Below are positions 18,996 through 28,573 of a DNA stretch of 64,000 bases, one piece after another; the first letter of the stretch is position 1; every line of letters starts with the position of its first letter. The position numbers and the translations under genes were made by a program. The notes below the pieces were generated by a model, which did not search any database, was not told where the DNA came from, and worked only from the letters and a program-made list of their open reading frames with translations. Source of the DNA: Burkholderiales bacterium (GTDB lineage Bacteria > Pseudomonadota > Gammaproteobacteria > Burkholderiales > Burkholderiaceae_C); assembly GCA_026400275.1 (NCBI GenBank), contig JAPLPK010000067.1, positions 17,195 to 81,194 of the forward strand, given 5' to 3'.

Positions 18996-19664
18996 TTAGA
19001 ACTTGTAGCCGACGGCGACTGCAACGGTCACCGGGTTCAGCGTAACGTCGATGGTCTGGCCGGTAGACAGCGTGCCACGGGTCTTCACGAAGGTCTTGGC
19101 AATCATTCCGTCGATGAACCAGCGTTCATTCAACGTTACCGTGCCGCCCACCTGTACGGTCAGTCCCAGCCTGGACTCCAGCGACAAGGTCGTGGGGGTG
19201 CTGGATGAGCCACCGGTGATGGCGGTCAGCACGGCCGTACCCTTTTCCTTGTAGAACTTGGCATAGGTGGGGCCGGCGCCCACATAGGGACGGAACTGTG
19301 CGTTGGCTTCGCCAAAGTGGTACTGGCCAAACAAAGATATGGGCAGAGCCTTGGTTTCAGCGATCTTGCCGGCGCCGGAAATGGCGCCAGCGCCATACAG
19401 GTTGTGTGTGAACGGTGTCGCCAGAGGCAGATCCACGGCCCAGTGGTCGTCCACCATGTAGGTAATGCCGCCACCCAGCTGGGTATTGCCATTCGAATCG
19501 ATCTTGGTATGGGGCAGGCTAGAAGCCGACAGATCACCGCTGTCCACGGCCGGCGTGATGTTGGTAATGCCGCCGCGCACCATCCAGGTACCTGCGGTTT
19601 GGGCTTGGGCTGCGCCGGCCATCAGCAACAGGGTCGCAGCCAGGCAGGTGGTTTGGAATTTCAT
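18996..19664 (-). CDS. OmpW family outer membrane protein
   Basis: Signal peptide and beta-barrel pattern: AGTWMVRGGITNITPAVDSGDLS...ITYMVDDHWAVDLPLATPFTHNLYGAG; C-terminal KF. Confidence 0.88.
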   Translation of the reverse strand: MKFQTTCLAATLLLMAGAAQAQTAGTWMVRGGITNITPAVDSGDLSASSLPHTKIDSNGNTQLGGGITYMVDDHWAVDLPLATPFTHNLYGAGAISGAGKIAETKALPISLFGQYHFGEANAQFRPYVGAGPTYAKFYKEKGTAVLTAITGGSSSTPTTLSLESRLGLTVQVGGTVTLNERWFIDGMIAKTFVKTRGTLSTGQTIDVTLNPVTVAVAVGYKF

Positions 19665-19689
19665 GGGGGTGTCCTTGTGTCTAGACGGA

Positions 19690-20892
19690 TTACAGCCAGC
19701 CAGCGGCGGCCAATTTCAGGGCGACGAAACGGTTCAACAGCCTGTAGCCAGCGACCGTGGGGTGCACGTCGTCGGCAAACTGGTAGGTGTTGAAATCTGT
19801 ACCCGAAACCAGGTTGCTGGAGTTGCAGACCAGGGACAAACCAGCCAGGATGTTGCCCGTTGCGGAGCAGACCGAGGTGGTCACATTGGTCAAGCCGTAT
19901 TGCGCAGGGTTGGCGTACTGGTCCATACCTTGTGCATAGGCGTCCGCCTGCACCACGCTGGTGGGCAAAGCGGCTGTGAGCGTGCTGTTATAGGTCGTGA
20001 CCATGGTGCCCAACAGGGTTTGGGCCGAGGCGCTCAGGCTTTGGCCTCTGGGGGTTTGCACGATGTTGGGCACAGTGACGACGACGACGTACTTGGCACC
20101 CTTGCCGACTATCGAGTTCTTGACATAACCCGCCAGCTCCGTTGCCGCAGTGGCCATGCCGGTGACAGCGGCTGCAGGGGCTGCTGCTGCCAGGGTCGCG
20201 GCGGGCGTGCCACCGATGATCTGGCCTTGGAGGGTGGGAGACCAGCCCGCAGCGACAGCTGCTCCATAGGCGGCGGTGCGGGTGGTCGTGGTGTCGGTGG
20301 TCAGCAAGGTGGTGACGGCCGAGACCGCATTCAGGTGCATGAAGGCATCATTGGCGCCGGCCAGCACGGTGACAAGCTCAGTGCCAGAGAACTGTGTGAC
20401 GCGCGACAAATGGTTGGCGATCTGGGTCTTGACCGGTACTGCCATCAGGCCCAGATTTTCCGCAGTGCTCAGGCTTTGCAATGCCACGCTGCCGGGGGCA
20501 AACGTCGATGTCACGCGGGCGCTGCCCTGGGCGTAGTTGGTGCAGCTGGTGTGTTCGGTAACGGCGACCGAGACAATGCCTGCGGACACCATGGCTGCGT
20601 TGGGCAATATGCCGGTTTCTGCTGCGCACGGCGCGCTCAGGTTCAGTTGGCCAGCCAGGAATTCGGTCCAGTTCTGGGGCGAGGTGGAGGTACTGTTGTT
20701 GACCGTGAACTTGCCGCCGCCTACGGCTGCAATCGTGCCCACCTTGTAGGTGCCCACATCGCTCAGACTGTCGCCAAATGACACCAAAGATGTGAACGTG
20801 ACTTTGGTGCTGGTTTCACTGCCGCCGCCGCCGCAAGCGGACAAGAGCAAGGCCGCGGTCAGGGCGGCGAGTTTTGTGGAATTCCAATGCAT
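19690..20892 (-). CDS. SGNH/GDSL hydrolase lipoprotein
   Basis: Lipobox LLLSACGGGG; block I LVSFGDSLSDVG; GANDA; terminal FADDVHPT. Confidence 0.85.
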   Translation of the reverse strand: MHWNSTKLAALTAALLLSACGGGGSETSTKVTFTSLVSFGDSLSDVGTYKVGTIAAVGGGKFTVNNSTSTSPQNWTEFLAGQLNLSAPCAAETGILPNAAMVSAGIVSVAVTEHTSCTNYAQGSARVTSTFAPGSVALQSLSTAENLGLMAVPVKTQIANHLSRVTQFSGTELVTVLAGANDAFMHLNAVSAVTTLLTTDTTTTRTAAYGAAVAAGWSPTLQGQIIGGTPAATLAAAAPAAAVTGMATAATELAGYVKNSIVGKGAKYVVVVTVPNIVQTPRGQSLSASAQTLLGTMVTTYNSTLTAALPTSVVQADAYAQGMDQYANPAQYGLTNVTTSVCSATGNILAGLSLVCNSSNLVSGTDFNTYQFADDVHPTVAGYRLLNRFVALKLAAAGWL

Positions 20893-20915
20893 TGGGGGGC
20901 TCCTGTAGTAAAAAA

Positions 20916-20927
20916 GAACGGTCGTTC
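20916..20927. promoter_or_regulatory. palindrome GAACG-GT-CGTTC, TetR-type operator candidate
   Basis: Perfect palindrome 24 nt upstream of the GDSL lipoprotein start on the minus strand. Confidence 0.5.
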
Positions 20928-21005
20928 GTTTGTGCTGAATGTTACGCGGGTCGCTTCAAACATCGCAAAGGGTTAGTACGGATAAGTCGGGTGCCCATGT
21001 GTGAT

Positions 21006-22445
21006 TTATTCCTCCTTTACCGCCCATTCGATAAGTGCATCCAGTGCCGGCCGGGCGGCAGCTGCGTTGGCGTGGTTGACGATGCCCACCACCACATAGC
21101 GCTTGCCGCTGCGCCCGGTGGCATAGCCGGCCACCGAGGCGACGCCGTCCAGCGTGCCGGTTTTCAGCTGGGCGCGGCCCATGGCTTCGGGGGCCAGGCC
21201 GCGATCGCGCATGCGCAGCGTGGTGCCGTCCACCCCGGCGATGGACAGGGACTGGGCCAGCACCGCGCCATTCGGGTGGCTGGCCGCGCGGCGCAGCAGC
21301 TGGCCCAGCGCGCGGGCGCTGGTGCGTTCGTCGCGGCTCAGGCCGGAGCCGTTTTCCAACGTGGGCACGGACACCTCGCTGCCGATGGCGCGTGGCCACC
21401 AGGCCGCGATGACGGCGCGGGAGGCCGCAAAGCTGCCGGGCTGGCCGTCGTGCGCGCCCAGGGTCAGAAAGACCTGCTGCGCCATCACGTTATTGCTGAA
21501 TTTGTTGACGTCGGCGATCAGCTCACCCAGCGGCTGAGACGGTGCGTCCATCAGCCACTCGGCGGTGGCCGGTGTGCGGCCGTCGCGCACCATGCCGTCC
21601 AGTGCGCCGCCCGCACCCAGGTACATCGCCTGCAGCACCCGGCGGGCAAAGCTGGCCGGGTCGCTATAGGCCACGGGCCAGCTGCGTTCGCCGCAGCGCA
21701 CCGGGTAACTGCCCAGAAAGCGCACCTGGTTGGGGTCGGAAAAGTCCGCCTGCAGCCCGCCTCGCCAGTCGCCGCAGGCCTGGCTGTCCAGCGGCACCTG
21801 CGCGTCTATGGCCACGCCGGCCATCGGGGGCTCGCTGCGCACCTGGGCGGTGCGGCTGCCGGGTTCGGGCGTGAAGCCCAGGATCAGCGACTTGAAGTTG
21901 ACCAGCAGGCCGTCCGGCGTGGCGTTGTAGGGGCTGAGGGCCTGGCCGTCAAAGGCCGCCGGGTCGCGCGCCACCGGCTCAAAGAAGCCGTGGTCCAGCA
22001 CGATGTCGCCGCGCACCTTTTGCACGCCGCGTGCTTGCAGGGCCTGGAACATGGCGGTGATGCGCTCCAGCACCAGCTTGGGGTCGCCACCGCCACGGAT
22101 GTAGAGGTTGCCGTACAGCACGCCGTCGCGCACCGGGCCATCGGCGTAGAAGCGGGTCTTCCAGGTGTAGTCGGGGCCCAGCAGGTCCAGCGCGGCAAAG
22201 GTGGTGACCAGCTTCATCACCGACGCCGGGTTCACAGACACCTCGGCCCGGTGGCTCAGGCGCGGCCGGGCATTGCCGTCGGCGGCCTGCACCAGCAGGC
22301 TGACGGCATCCGCCGGCACCTTGGCGCGTGCCAGGGCTGTGGCGATGTCGGGCGGCAGGCGCTGCGCCTGGCTGGGCAAGGCCAGTAGCAGCGTGCTGCA
22401 GGCCAGGGCCGTCAGCGCTGCTTTAATAGGGGTGAAAATAGCCAT
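21006..22445 (-). CDS. dacB: D-alanyl-D-alanine carboxypeptidase/endopeptidase (PBP4)
   Basis: NPASVMKLVTTFAALDLLGPDYTWKT (SxxK), SNNVMAQQVFLTLG (SxN), LKTGTLDGVASVAGY (KTG). Confidence 0.93.
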   Translation of the reverse strand: MAIFTPIKAALTALACSTLLLALPSQAQRLPPDIATALARAKVPADAVSLLVQAADGNARPRLSHRAEVSVNPASVMKLVTTFAALDLLGPDYTWKTRFYADGPVRDGVLYGNLYIRGGGDPKLVLERITAMFQALQARGVQKVRGDIVLDHGFFEPVARDPAAFDGQALSPYNATPDGLLVNFKSLILGFTPEPGSRTAQVRSEPPMAGVAIDAQVPLDSQACGDWRGGLQADFSDPNQVRFLGSYPVRCGERSWPVAYSDPASFARRVLQAMYLGAGGALDGMVRDGRTPATAEWLMDAPSQPLGELIADVNKFSNNVMAQQVFLTLGAHDGQPGSFAASRAVIAAWWPRAIGSEVSVPTLENGSGLSRDERTSARALGQLLRRAASHPNGAVLAQSLSIAGVDGTTLRMRDRGLAPEAMGRAQLKTGTLDGVASVAGYATGRSGKRYVVVGIVNHANAAAARPALDALIEWAVKEE

Positions 22446-22470
22446 GGTTCCGATCTGCAGACATTTATCA

Positions 22471-22519
22471 AATAGCTATAGAAATAGTAGCAGCTTGCGC
22501 AGGATAATCCTGCGCCACA
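22471..22519 (+). repeat. dispersed hairpin repeat, family 1 (partial)
   Basis: aaatagctatagaaatagtagcagcttgcgcaggataatcctgcgcc. Confidence 0.65.
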
Positions 22520-22547
22520 CCCCCATTTCTTGTGTAACTTATTGCCC

Positions 22548-23246
22548 ATGCCGCTTCTTGCCTTTGACACCAGCACCGACACCCTTTCCATCGCCGTGGG
22601 CGATGGCGCAGAGGTGTGGCTGCACAGCGGCGCGGGCGGCGCCCAGGCATCGACCACGCTGATCCCGGCCATCCTGGCGCTGCTGGCCCAGGCCGGGCTG
22701 CGGCTGGACCAGCTGGACGCCATCGCGTTTGGCAGCGGCCCGGGCTCGTTCACCGGTCTGCGTACCGCCTGCTCGGTGGCGCAAGGCCTGGCGTTTGGCG
22801 CCGGCAAGCCGGTGCTGCCCATCGACACGCTGATGGCCGTGGCCGAAGAGGCCCGCATACAGCACGGCGTGCAGCAGGTGCAGGCCCTGCTGGACGCGCG
22901 CATGGACGAGATCTACACCGGCTTCTATGCCTACGCGCAAGGCCGCTGGCAGCAGCGCGCCGACTTCCAGCTGCTGCGGCCCGAGTCCGTGCTGCAGGAA
23001 GAGGGCTGGGCGCTGGCTGGCAATGCACTGGCTGTGTATGCCGACCGCATTCCTCCTTCCAGTGGCCCGCGTTACGCGGTGCTGCCTGCCGCAGCCGCCA
23101 TGCTGCGCCTGGCCCCGGCCTTGCTGGCCGCCGGCCAGGCGGTGCCAGCCGACCAGGCCCTGCCGCGCTATATCCGTGACAAAGTGGCCCAGACCACCGA
23201 CGAACGCATGGCCGCCAAGGCGGCCGCCGGGGCAGCAACGCCATGA
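22548..23246 (+). CDS. tsaB: tRNA t6A modification protein TsaB
   Basis: MPLLAFDTSTDTLSIAVGDG...DAIAFGSGPGSFTGLRTACSVAQGLAFG. Confidence 0.95.
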   Translation: MPLLAFDTSTDTLSIAVGDGAEVWLHSGAGGAQASTTLIPAILALLAQAGLRLDQLDAIAFGSGPGSFTGLRTACSVAQGLAFGAGKPVLPIDTLMAVAEEARIQHGVQQVQALLDARMDEIYTGFYAYAQGRWQQRADFQLLRPESVLQEEGWALAGNALAVYADRIPPSSGPRYAVLPAAAAMLRLAPALLAAGQAVPADQALPRYIRDKVAQTTDERMAAKAAAGAATP

Positions 23247-23728
23247 GCGCCCAGCTGCAATCGCCACAAGCGCCGGAGCCAGCGGAGGTCCGCTTCGAGC
23301 CGCTGACCGCGCTGTGGCTGGACGAGATCGTCCGCATAGAGCAGACCGCCTATGCCCACCCCTGGTCGCTCGCCAATTTCAAAGACACGCTGGCCGCTGG
23401 CTATGAATGCCAAATTTTGCTGGCCGGCACCACCGTGCTGGGTTACTTCGTGGCCATGAAGGGCGTTGACGAGGTGCATCTGCTGAACATCACCGTGACC
23501 CCGGCTTACCTGCGCCAGGGCTGGTCGCATTTGATGCTGGACGCGCTGGCCCTGTGGTCGCGCGGCCAGGGCGCACAGTGGCTGTGGCTGGAAGCGCGCG
23601 CCAGCAATCTGCGGGCACTGCATGTGTACACCCAGTTCGGCTTCAGCCGCGTCGGCCTGCGCAAGGACTACTACCCCAACGGGCCGGGTCAGCGCGAGCA
23701 TGCGGTGGTGATGAGTCTGCCGCTATGA
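23243..23728 (+). CDS. rimI: ribosomal-protein-S18-alanine N-acetyltransferase
   Basis: GNAT fold, EQTAYAHPWSLANFKDTLAAGYEC...; overlaps tsaB. Confidence 0.92.
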   Translation: MSAQLQSPQAPEPAEVRFEPLTALWLDEIVRIEQTAYAHPWSLANFKDTLAAGYECQILLAGTTVLGYFVAMKGVDEVHLLNITVTPAYLRQGWSHLMLDALALWSRGQGAQWLWLEARASNLRALHVYTQFGFSRVGLRKDYYPNGPGQREHAVVMSLPL

Positions 23729-24543
23729 GCCTGGACCTGGACGCCCGCCAGCGCGCCATGCTGGCCGAAATGCAGGTGCCGGTCTGGTGGCCGGCTGCAG
23801 AAGTGTCGGTTGCCACGGCACCGGCGCGGGCAGCACCGCCCGTAGCAGTGGCCGCCCCTGCCCCCGCTCCTGAGGCACCGGCACCCGCCCGCAGCGGCAT
23901 GCACAGCCTGGCAGAGGCCATGCAAAATGCTCCTGAATTAATAGCTGCTCGCGCAGGTAATACAAGCGCCGAAGCCAAAAATGGCTTGGATTTGTCTGGC
24001 GCCGATATGGGTGATGCCGACATGGCGGCCCTGCGTGCCGGCTGGAGCGCGTGCCAGGCCAGCCGCGCGCTGGGTGCGGCTGCCGGCGCGTCGCCCGACT
24101 GGTTGGTGCTGGGCGAGGCGCTGGCCATCAGCGACGACCCCGCCAGCGCGCCCTTTGTGGGCGATGCCGGCGTGCTACTCGACAACATGCTGCGTGCGGT
24201 AGGTATCCGTGCCCAGGCGCCGCTGCGCTCGGCCCAACTGACCAGCGTGCTGAAAACACGGCTTGCGGACCAGCCCGATGCCGACCCGCTGGTCTTCAAC
24301 GCGCCCCATCTGGAGCGCCATGTGCGCCTGCTGCAGCCCCGGCTTATCCTGGCCTTGGGCCCGTTTGCCGCCCAGTTGCTGCTGCGCGACGCCACGCCTT
24401 TGGGGCAGCTGCGCGGCCGGGTGCACCGCTACCAGGGGGTGCCGGTGGTGGTGTCTTATGCGCCGGCCACCTTGTTGCGCAACCCCGCTGAAAAGGCCAA
24501 GGCCTGGGCCGACCTGTGCCTGGCGATGTCGGCTTCAGCGTAA
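23725..24543 (+). CDS. uracil-DNA glycosylase superfamily-like protein (degenerate family 4-like)
   Basis: VLGEALAISDDPASAPFVGDAGVLLDNMLRAVGI...PHLERHVRLLQPRLILALGPFAAQLLL...VSYAPATLLRNP; locus position after tsaB-rimI. Confidence 0.75.
   Translation: MSLDLDARQRAMLAEMQVPVWWPAAEVSVATAPARAAPPVAVAAPAPAPEAPAPARSGMHSLAEAMQNAPELIAARAGNTSAEAKNGLDLSGADMGDADMAALRAGWSACQASRALGAAAGASPDWLVLGEALAISDDPASAPFVGDAGVLLDNMLRAVGIRAQAPLRSAQLTSVLKTRLADQPDADPLVFNAPHLERHVRLLQPRLILALGPFAAQLLLRDATPLGQLRGRVHRYQGVPVVVSYAPATLLRNPAEKAKAWADLCLAMSASA
23923..23987 (+). repeat. dispersed hairpin repeat, family 1, inside UDG-like CDS
   Basis: caaaatgctcctgaattaatagctgctcgcgcaggtaatacaagcgccgaagccaaaaatggcttg. Confidence 0.85.
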
Positions 24544-24576
24544 ATACGTTCTAGCGCCGGCCCGTAAAATCGGGGC

Positions 24577-25404
24577 ATGACCTTTCTAGACATGCTCCAA
24601 AACGCCGGGCAGCGCAATGCCTCCATGCTCTGCGTGGGGCTCGACCCCGATCCGGCCCGCTTTCCGGGCGCATTGCGCGGTGATGCCAGCAAGATTGCCG
24701 ACTTTTGCAACCGCATCGTGGACGCCACGGCCGACCTGGCCATCGCCTTCAAACCCCAGATCGCCTACTTTGCCGCGCACCGCGCCGAAGACCAGCTGGA
24801 GCGCGTGGTGGCGCACATCCGCCGCGTCGCGCCGCATGTGCCCATCATCCTGGACGCCAAGCGCGGCGACATCGGCTCCACTGCCGAGCAGTACGCTGTC
24901 GAAGCATTTGAGCGCTACCAGGCCGACGCCGTCACCCTGTCGCCCTTCATGGGTTTCGACTCGGTCCAGCCCTACCTGAAGTACCCCGGCAAGGGCGCTT
25001 TCCTGCTGTGCCGCACCTCCAACCCCGGCGGTGACGACCTGCAAAACCAGCGCCTGGCCAGCGTGCCCGGCCAGCCCCTGCTGTACGAGCACATCGCCCA
25101 ATTGGCCCAAGGCCCGTGGAACCTGAACGGCCAGCTCGGCCTGGTGGTGGGCGCGACCTACCCGGCGGAAATCGCCCGTGTGCGCGCCTTGGCACCCACC
25201 GTGCCGCTGCTGGTGCCCGGCGTGGGCGCGCAGGGCGGAGATGCCCATGCCACGGTGCGGGCCGGCTGGACCGCCAACGGCCCGCTCATCGTCAACTCTT
25301 CGCGTGCCGTGCTGTACGCATCGTCCGGCGACGACTTCGCCGATGCCGCACGCAGTGCTGCCCAGCAGACGCGCGACCAGTTGCAGGCCGCACTGCCACT
25401 ATAA
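24577..25404 (+). CDS. pyrF: orotidine-5'-phosphate decarboxylase
   Basis: [16 protein letters not shown]...[20 protein letters not shown]...[11 protein letters not shown]. Confidence 0.96.
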   Translation: MTFLDMLQNAGQRNASMLCVGLDPDPARFPGALRGDASKIADFCNRIVDATADLAIAFKPQIAYFAAHRAEDQLERVVAHIRRVAPHVPIILDAKRGDIGSTAEQYAVEAFERYQADAVTLSPFMGFDSVQPYLKYPGKGAFLLCRTSNPGGDDLQNQRLASVPGQPLLYEHIAQLAQGPWNLNGQLGLVVGATYPAEIARVRALAPTVPLLVPGVGAQGGDAHATVRAGWTANGPLIVNSSRAVLYASSGDDFADAARSAAQQTRDQLQAALPL

Positions 25405-25450
25405 AAAGAATAGCTTCTTGCGCAGGTATCTCCTGCGCTGGAGGCGGTTT
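25401..25450 (+). repeat. dispersed hairpin repeat, family 1, at pyrF stop
   Basis: ataaaaagaatagcttcttgcgcaggtatctcctgcgctggaggcggttt. Confidence 0.8.
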
Positions 25451-25670
25451 TGCCTGATTAGTTACTTGCCTCAGACACACCACCACAACCGTTCGCCCTG
25501 AGCCTGTCGAAGGAGCCTGTCCTGAGCTTGTCGAAGGGCCTGTCCTGAGCTTGTCGAAGGGCCTGTCCTGAGCTTGTCGAAGGGCTCAGTCTGCAAGCCC
25601 TTCGACCAGCTCAGGGCGAACGGGGGGGCATGGGCGTGCTTGCGTTCTGAGGCAAGTAGCTAATCAGGCA
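25451..25670. repeat. nested inverted-repeat element enclosing three 23-bp tandem repeats
   Basis: Outer arms tgcctgattagttacttgcctcaga (25451-25475) / tctgaggcaagtagctaatcaggca (25646-25670), 24/25 complementary; inner arms 25490-25513 / 25598-25621; cctgtcctgagcttgtcgaaggg x3 at 25516-25584. Confidence 0.95.
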
Positions 25671-25685
25671 GTTTGGGTACCCAGC

Positions 25686-25877
25686 TCAGGGCGTGGCTTG
25701 GAAGCTGATGTCGTTGGCCAGCATGAACCACAAAATCAGCGTGGGTATGACTACGGGCAGTGACAGAGCGCAAAACATCAGCGTGGTCATGGCGAACGCG
25801 GCAATGTCATTCCACCACTGCAGCAGCACTACGCGCAGGTCAACTTCCCAAAATCGTTGCGGCGGTCTATTTGGCAT
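25686..25877 (-). CDS. small single-TM hypothetical protein
   Basis: MPNRPPQRFWEVDLRVVLLQWWNDIAAFAMTTLMFCALSLPVVIPTLILWFMLANDISF; start choice uncertain. Confidence 0.45.
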   Translation of the reverse strand: MPNRPPQRFWEVDLRVVLLQWWNDIAAFAMTTLMFCALSLPVVIPTLILWFMLANDISFQATP

Positions 25878-26083
25878 AGGGGGCCTCTTCTTTTGCGAAG
25901 TGTAGTGCGCTGCTGGCAATTTTCCAGCGGTCTGTGCTGCGCTGTTTTATCCCCAAAGCAGTTGAAAGCAACAATCTGCGTAGGGTGAATTTGCATGCAA
26001 TAAATTTACAAAAGCTTACGATCGTCACTCCATAGGCCAAAGTGGCTGTGGCTTTCCTGTTGAATCACCCCAAGGAGCCTTGC

Positions 26084-27712
26084 ATGCAGTTGTCCCAATT
26101 GAAAATCAGCACCCGTCTGACCTTTGGTTTTGGTTTGCTTGTCCTCTTGTCGCTGCTGTCGGCGGGCCTGTCTTTGAACAAGCTCGCCAGCGTACAGGCC
26201 AGTCTGGAAGACGTGGTGAAGGACAACAACTACAAGATTCGCTTGAACAATGACATGTCTCAGGCGATACATGTGGTGGCCCGGGTGATCCGCACTTTGA
26301 TCATCCTGGAAGACGAGGGCCAGATGGCCGTCGAAAAAGAAAAAATTACCCAGGCGCGTGCCAGCTACGATAAAAGCTGGGCTGCGTTGCAGAGTCTTCC
26401 CGACACCGATGCCGCCAAGGCCATGAGCGCCAAGATTGAGGAGCAGGCTGCCAAGGGCCGCCCCCTGAACACCCGGTTGATGGAGCTCGGCCTGGCCAAC
26501 AAGGCCGATGAAGCCAAGGAACTGCTCTTGAAAGAAGCCAACCCCGCCATCACGAAGTGGCAGGATGCGATTCTCGAAAACATCAACTACCAAGAGGCAC
26601 AGAACAACAGCCAGTACGAAGAAGCCTTGGCGGACTATGTTCATGCGCGCAACCTGCTGTGGGCGGCGTGCTTGATCAGCGTTGCTTTGGCGGCGGGGTG
26701 CGGCTGGTTGATCACCCGTTCCATCCTGCGCCAGTTGGGTGCTGAGCCTAGCGAGGCCGCCGCCCTGGCCCAGGGCGTGGCGTCGGGCGATCTCAGCATC
26801 CATATCCAGCTGCAGCAGGGCGACAACAGCAGCCTGATGGCCCAGCTGAAGACCATGCAGGAGAGTTTGGTCCGCTTGGTGGCCGGCGTGCGCCAGAGTT
26901 CTGAGAGCGTGGCGGCTGCCAGCGCCCAGATTTCCCAGGGCAACCAGGACCTGAGCTCCCGCACGGAACAGCAGGCCAGCGCGCTGGAGGAAACTGCCGC
27001 CTCCATGGAACAGCTGGGCGCCACTGTGAAACAGAATGCCGACAGCGCCCGCCAGGCCAACCAGCTGGCGGTGAGCGCCAGCAAGGTTGCGATGCAAGGC
27101 GGCGATGTGGTGGCCGAGGTAGTGACGACCATGCAGGGCATTAACGAGTCTTCGCGCAAGATCAGCGACATCATTGGTGTGATCGATGGCATTGCGTTTC
27201 AGACCAACATCCTGGCGCTGAATGCGGCGGTTGAAGCGGCGCGCGCCGGCGAGCAAGGCCGAGGCTTTGCCGTGGTGGCCAGTGAGGTACGTAGCCTGGC
27301 CGGACGCAGTGCCGAGGCCGCCAAGGAAATCAAGCAATTGATCTCGACCAGCGTGGAGCGGGTCGAGCAAGGTACGGCGCTGGTGGATAAAGCCGGTGCC
27401 ACCATGAGCGAGGTGGTCAGCTCCATCCGCCGGGTGACCGACCTGGTGGGGGAAATCAGCGCCGCGAATAACGAGCAGAGTTCCGGTGTGTCCCAAATCG
27501 GTGAAGCGGTGACCCAGATGGACAATGCCACCCAGCAGAACGCCGCGCTGGTCGAGGAGATGGCTGCGGCTGCCAACAGCATGAAGGGCCAGGCGGACGA
27601 CCTGGTGGCGGCCGTGTCTGTCTTCAAGTTAGGGCAAGGCGTGCATGCGCGGCATGCAGCTGTGCCTGCCGCGATGGTTGCGGGAGGCGGCAGGCCGCTG
27701 CGTATCGCCTGA
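26084..27712 (+). CDS. methyl-accepting chemotaxis protein
   Basis: N-terminal TM plus 4-helix sensor, HAMP, signalling hairpin [60 protein letters not shown] aaggag. Confidence 0.96.
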   Translation: MQLSQLKISTRLTFGFGLLVLLSLLSAGLSLNKLASVQASLEDVVKDNNYKIRLNNDMSQAIHVVARVIRTLIILEDEGQMAVEKEKITQARASYDKSWAALQSLPDTDAAKAMSAKIEEQAAKGRPLNTRLMELGLANKADEAKELLLKEANPAITKWQDAILENINYQEAQNNSQYEEALADYVHARNLLWAACLISVALAAGCGWLITRSILRQLGAEPSEAAALAQGVASGDLSIHIQLQQGDNSSLMAQLKTMQESLVRLVAGVRQSSESVAAASAQISQGNQDLSSRTEQQASALEETAASMEQLGATVKQNADSARQANQLAVSASKVAMQGGDVVAEVVTTMQGINESSRKISDIIGVIDGIAFQTNILALNAAVEAARAGEQGRGFAVVASEVRSLAGRSAEAAKEIKQLISTSVERVEQGTALVDKAGATMSEVVSSIRRVTDLVGEISAANNEQSSGVSQIGEAVTQMDNATQQNAALVEEMAAAANSMKGQADDLVAAVSVFKLGQGVHARHAAVPAAMVAGGGRPLRIA

Positions 27713-27830
27713 GGCCTGAGGGCTCAGGTGGGTAAAGTGTTTCAAAATGTCATAGGGTGCTTGTGATTGCTGAATTTGCCCTTACCAATCTGATAACCTT
27801 TATTCGTACAACCTACTTGAAAGAACCGCC

Positions 27831-28142
27831 ATGGCTAAAACCAGCATCGAATCCCAAGAACAACTGGTCAGTGATATCAAGTCGGTCATCTCAGACGCGG
27901 AAGACATGCTCAGCGCAACCGCCGACCAGACTGGTGAGAAGCTTGCCAGCCTGCGCGCCCGCGTCAAGGCCCGCCTGAGCGACGCCCGTGAACGCCTGAT
28001 CGACGCCGAAGCCGCCTTGCGCCACAACACCAAGGTTGCCGCCCGTGCTGCCGACGACTACGTGCACGAGTCCCCCTGGACCGCCGTGGGCGTGGCCGCT
28101 GGCGTAGGCCTGCTGGTTGGTCTCATCATTGGCCGCCGCTGA
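27831..28142 (+). CDS. DUF883 family protein (ElaB/YqjD-like)
   Basis: SQEQLVSDIKSVISDAEDMLSATADQTGEKLASLRARVKARL...VHESPWTAVGVAAGVGLLVGLIIGRR. Confidence 0.88.
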   Translation: MAKTSIESQEQLVSDIKSVISDAEDMLSATADQTGEKLASLRARVKARLSDARERLIDAEAALRHNTKVAARAADDYVHESPWTAVGVAAGVGLLVGLIIGRR

Positions 28143-28171
28143 ATCCTGGCCCGCTGCGGGCCTGGGTTTCT

Positions 28172-28573
28172 ATGCGTAACTTGTTCGGCGGCGGGCTGTA
28201 CGCCGCTTTGACAGGCATCCCGGTCACTTTGCTGACCGTGGTGCGCACGCGTCTGCAGCTATTCGGCAACGAGCTGCAGACCGCCAAACTCCATGTATTG
28301 CGTGAGCTCAGTCTGGTGCTGGCCATGGTGGCCTTCGCCGGGCTGGGTGTCGTGCTGGCCGTGGTGTTGGTACTGAGCTTGTTGTGGGACCAGCGGGTGG
28401 CCGTGTTGTCCTGCCTGTCTGTGCTGTTTGTGGGGCTGGCTGTGATTTGTTATGCCCTGCTGCGCCGCTCTGCCGTGGCGTCCGACAATATGTTTGCCGC
28501 CAGCCTGGCCGAACTGCAGGAAGACCTGCGCCAACTCAAAGCCGAAGCGGGCCATGGGCAAGACCCACACTGA
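28172..28573 (+). CDS. YqjE-like phage-holin-family membrane protein
   Basis: Two hydrophobic segments; position after yqjD-like gene. Confidence 0.7.
   Translation: MRNLFGGGLYAALTGIPVTLLTVVRTRLQLFGNELQTAKLHVLRELSLVLAMVAFAGLGVVLAVVLVLSLLWDQRVAVLSCLSVLFVGLAVICYALLRRSAVASDNMFAASLAELQEDLRQLKAEAGHGQDPH

Noticed and set aside
16905-23246. t6A synthesis genes (Sua5/TsaC-type and tsaB) within 6 kb as a meaningful cluster
   Set aside because: Separated by unrelated genes on mixed strands; tsaB-rimI is a common arrangement, so not treated as a special finding.
25490-25621. Possible CRISPR array
   Set aside because: The 23-bp repeats are directly contiguous without unique spacers and no cas genes are present.
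28172-28573. Holin-like protein as a prophage marker
   Set aside because: Part of the common yqjD-yqjE-yqjK housekeeping set; no other phage genes nearby.
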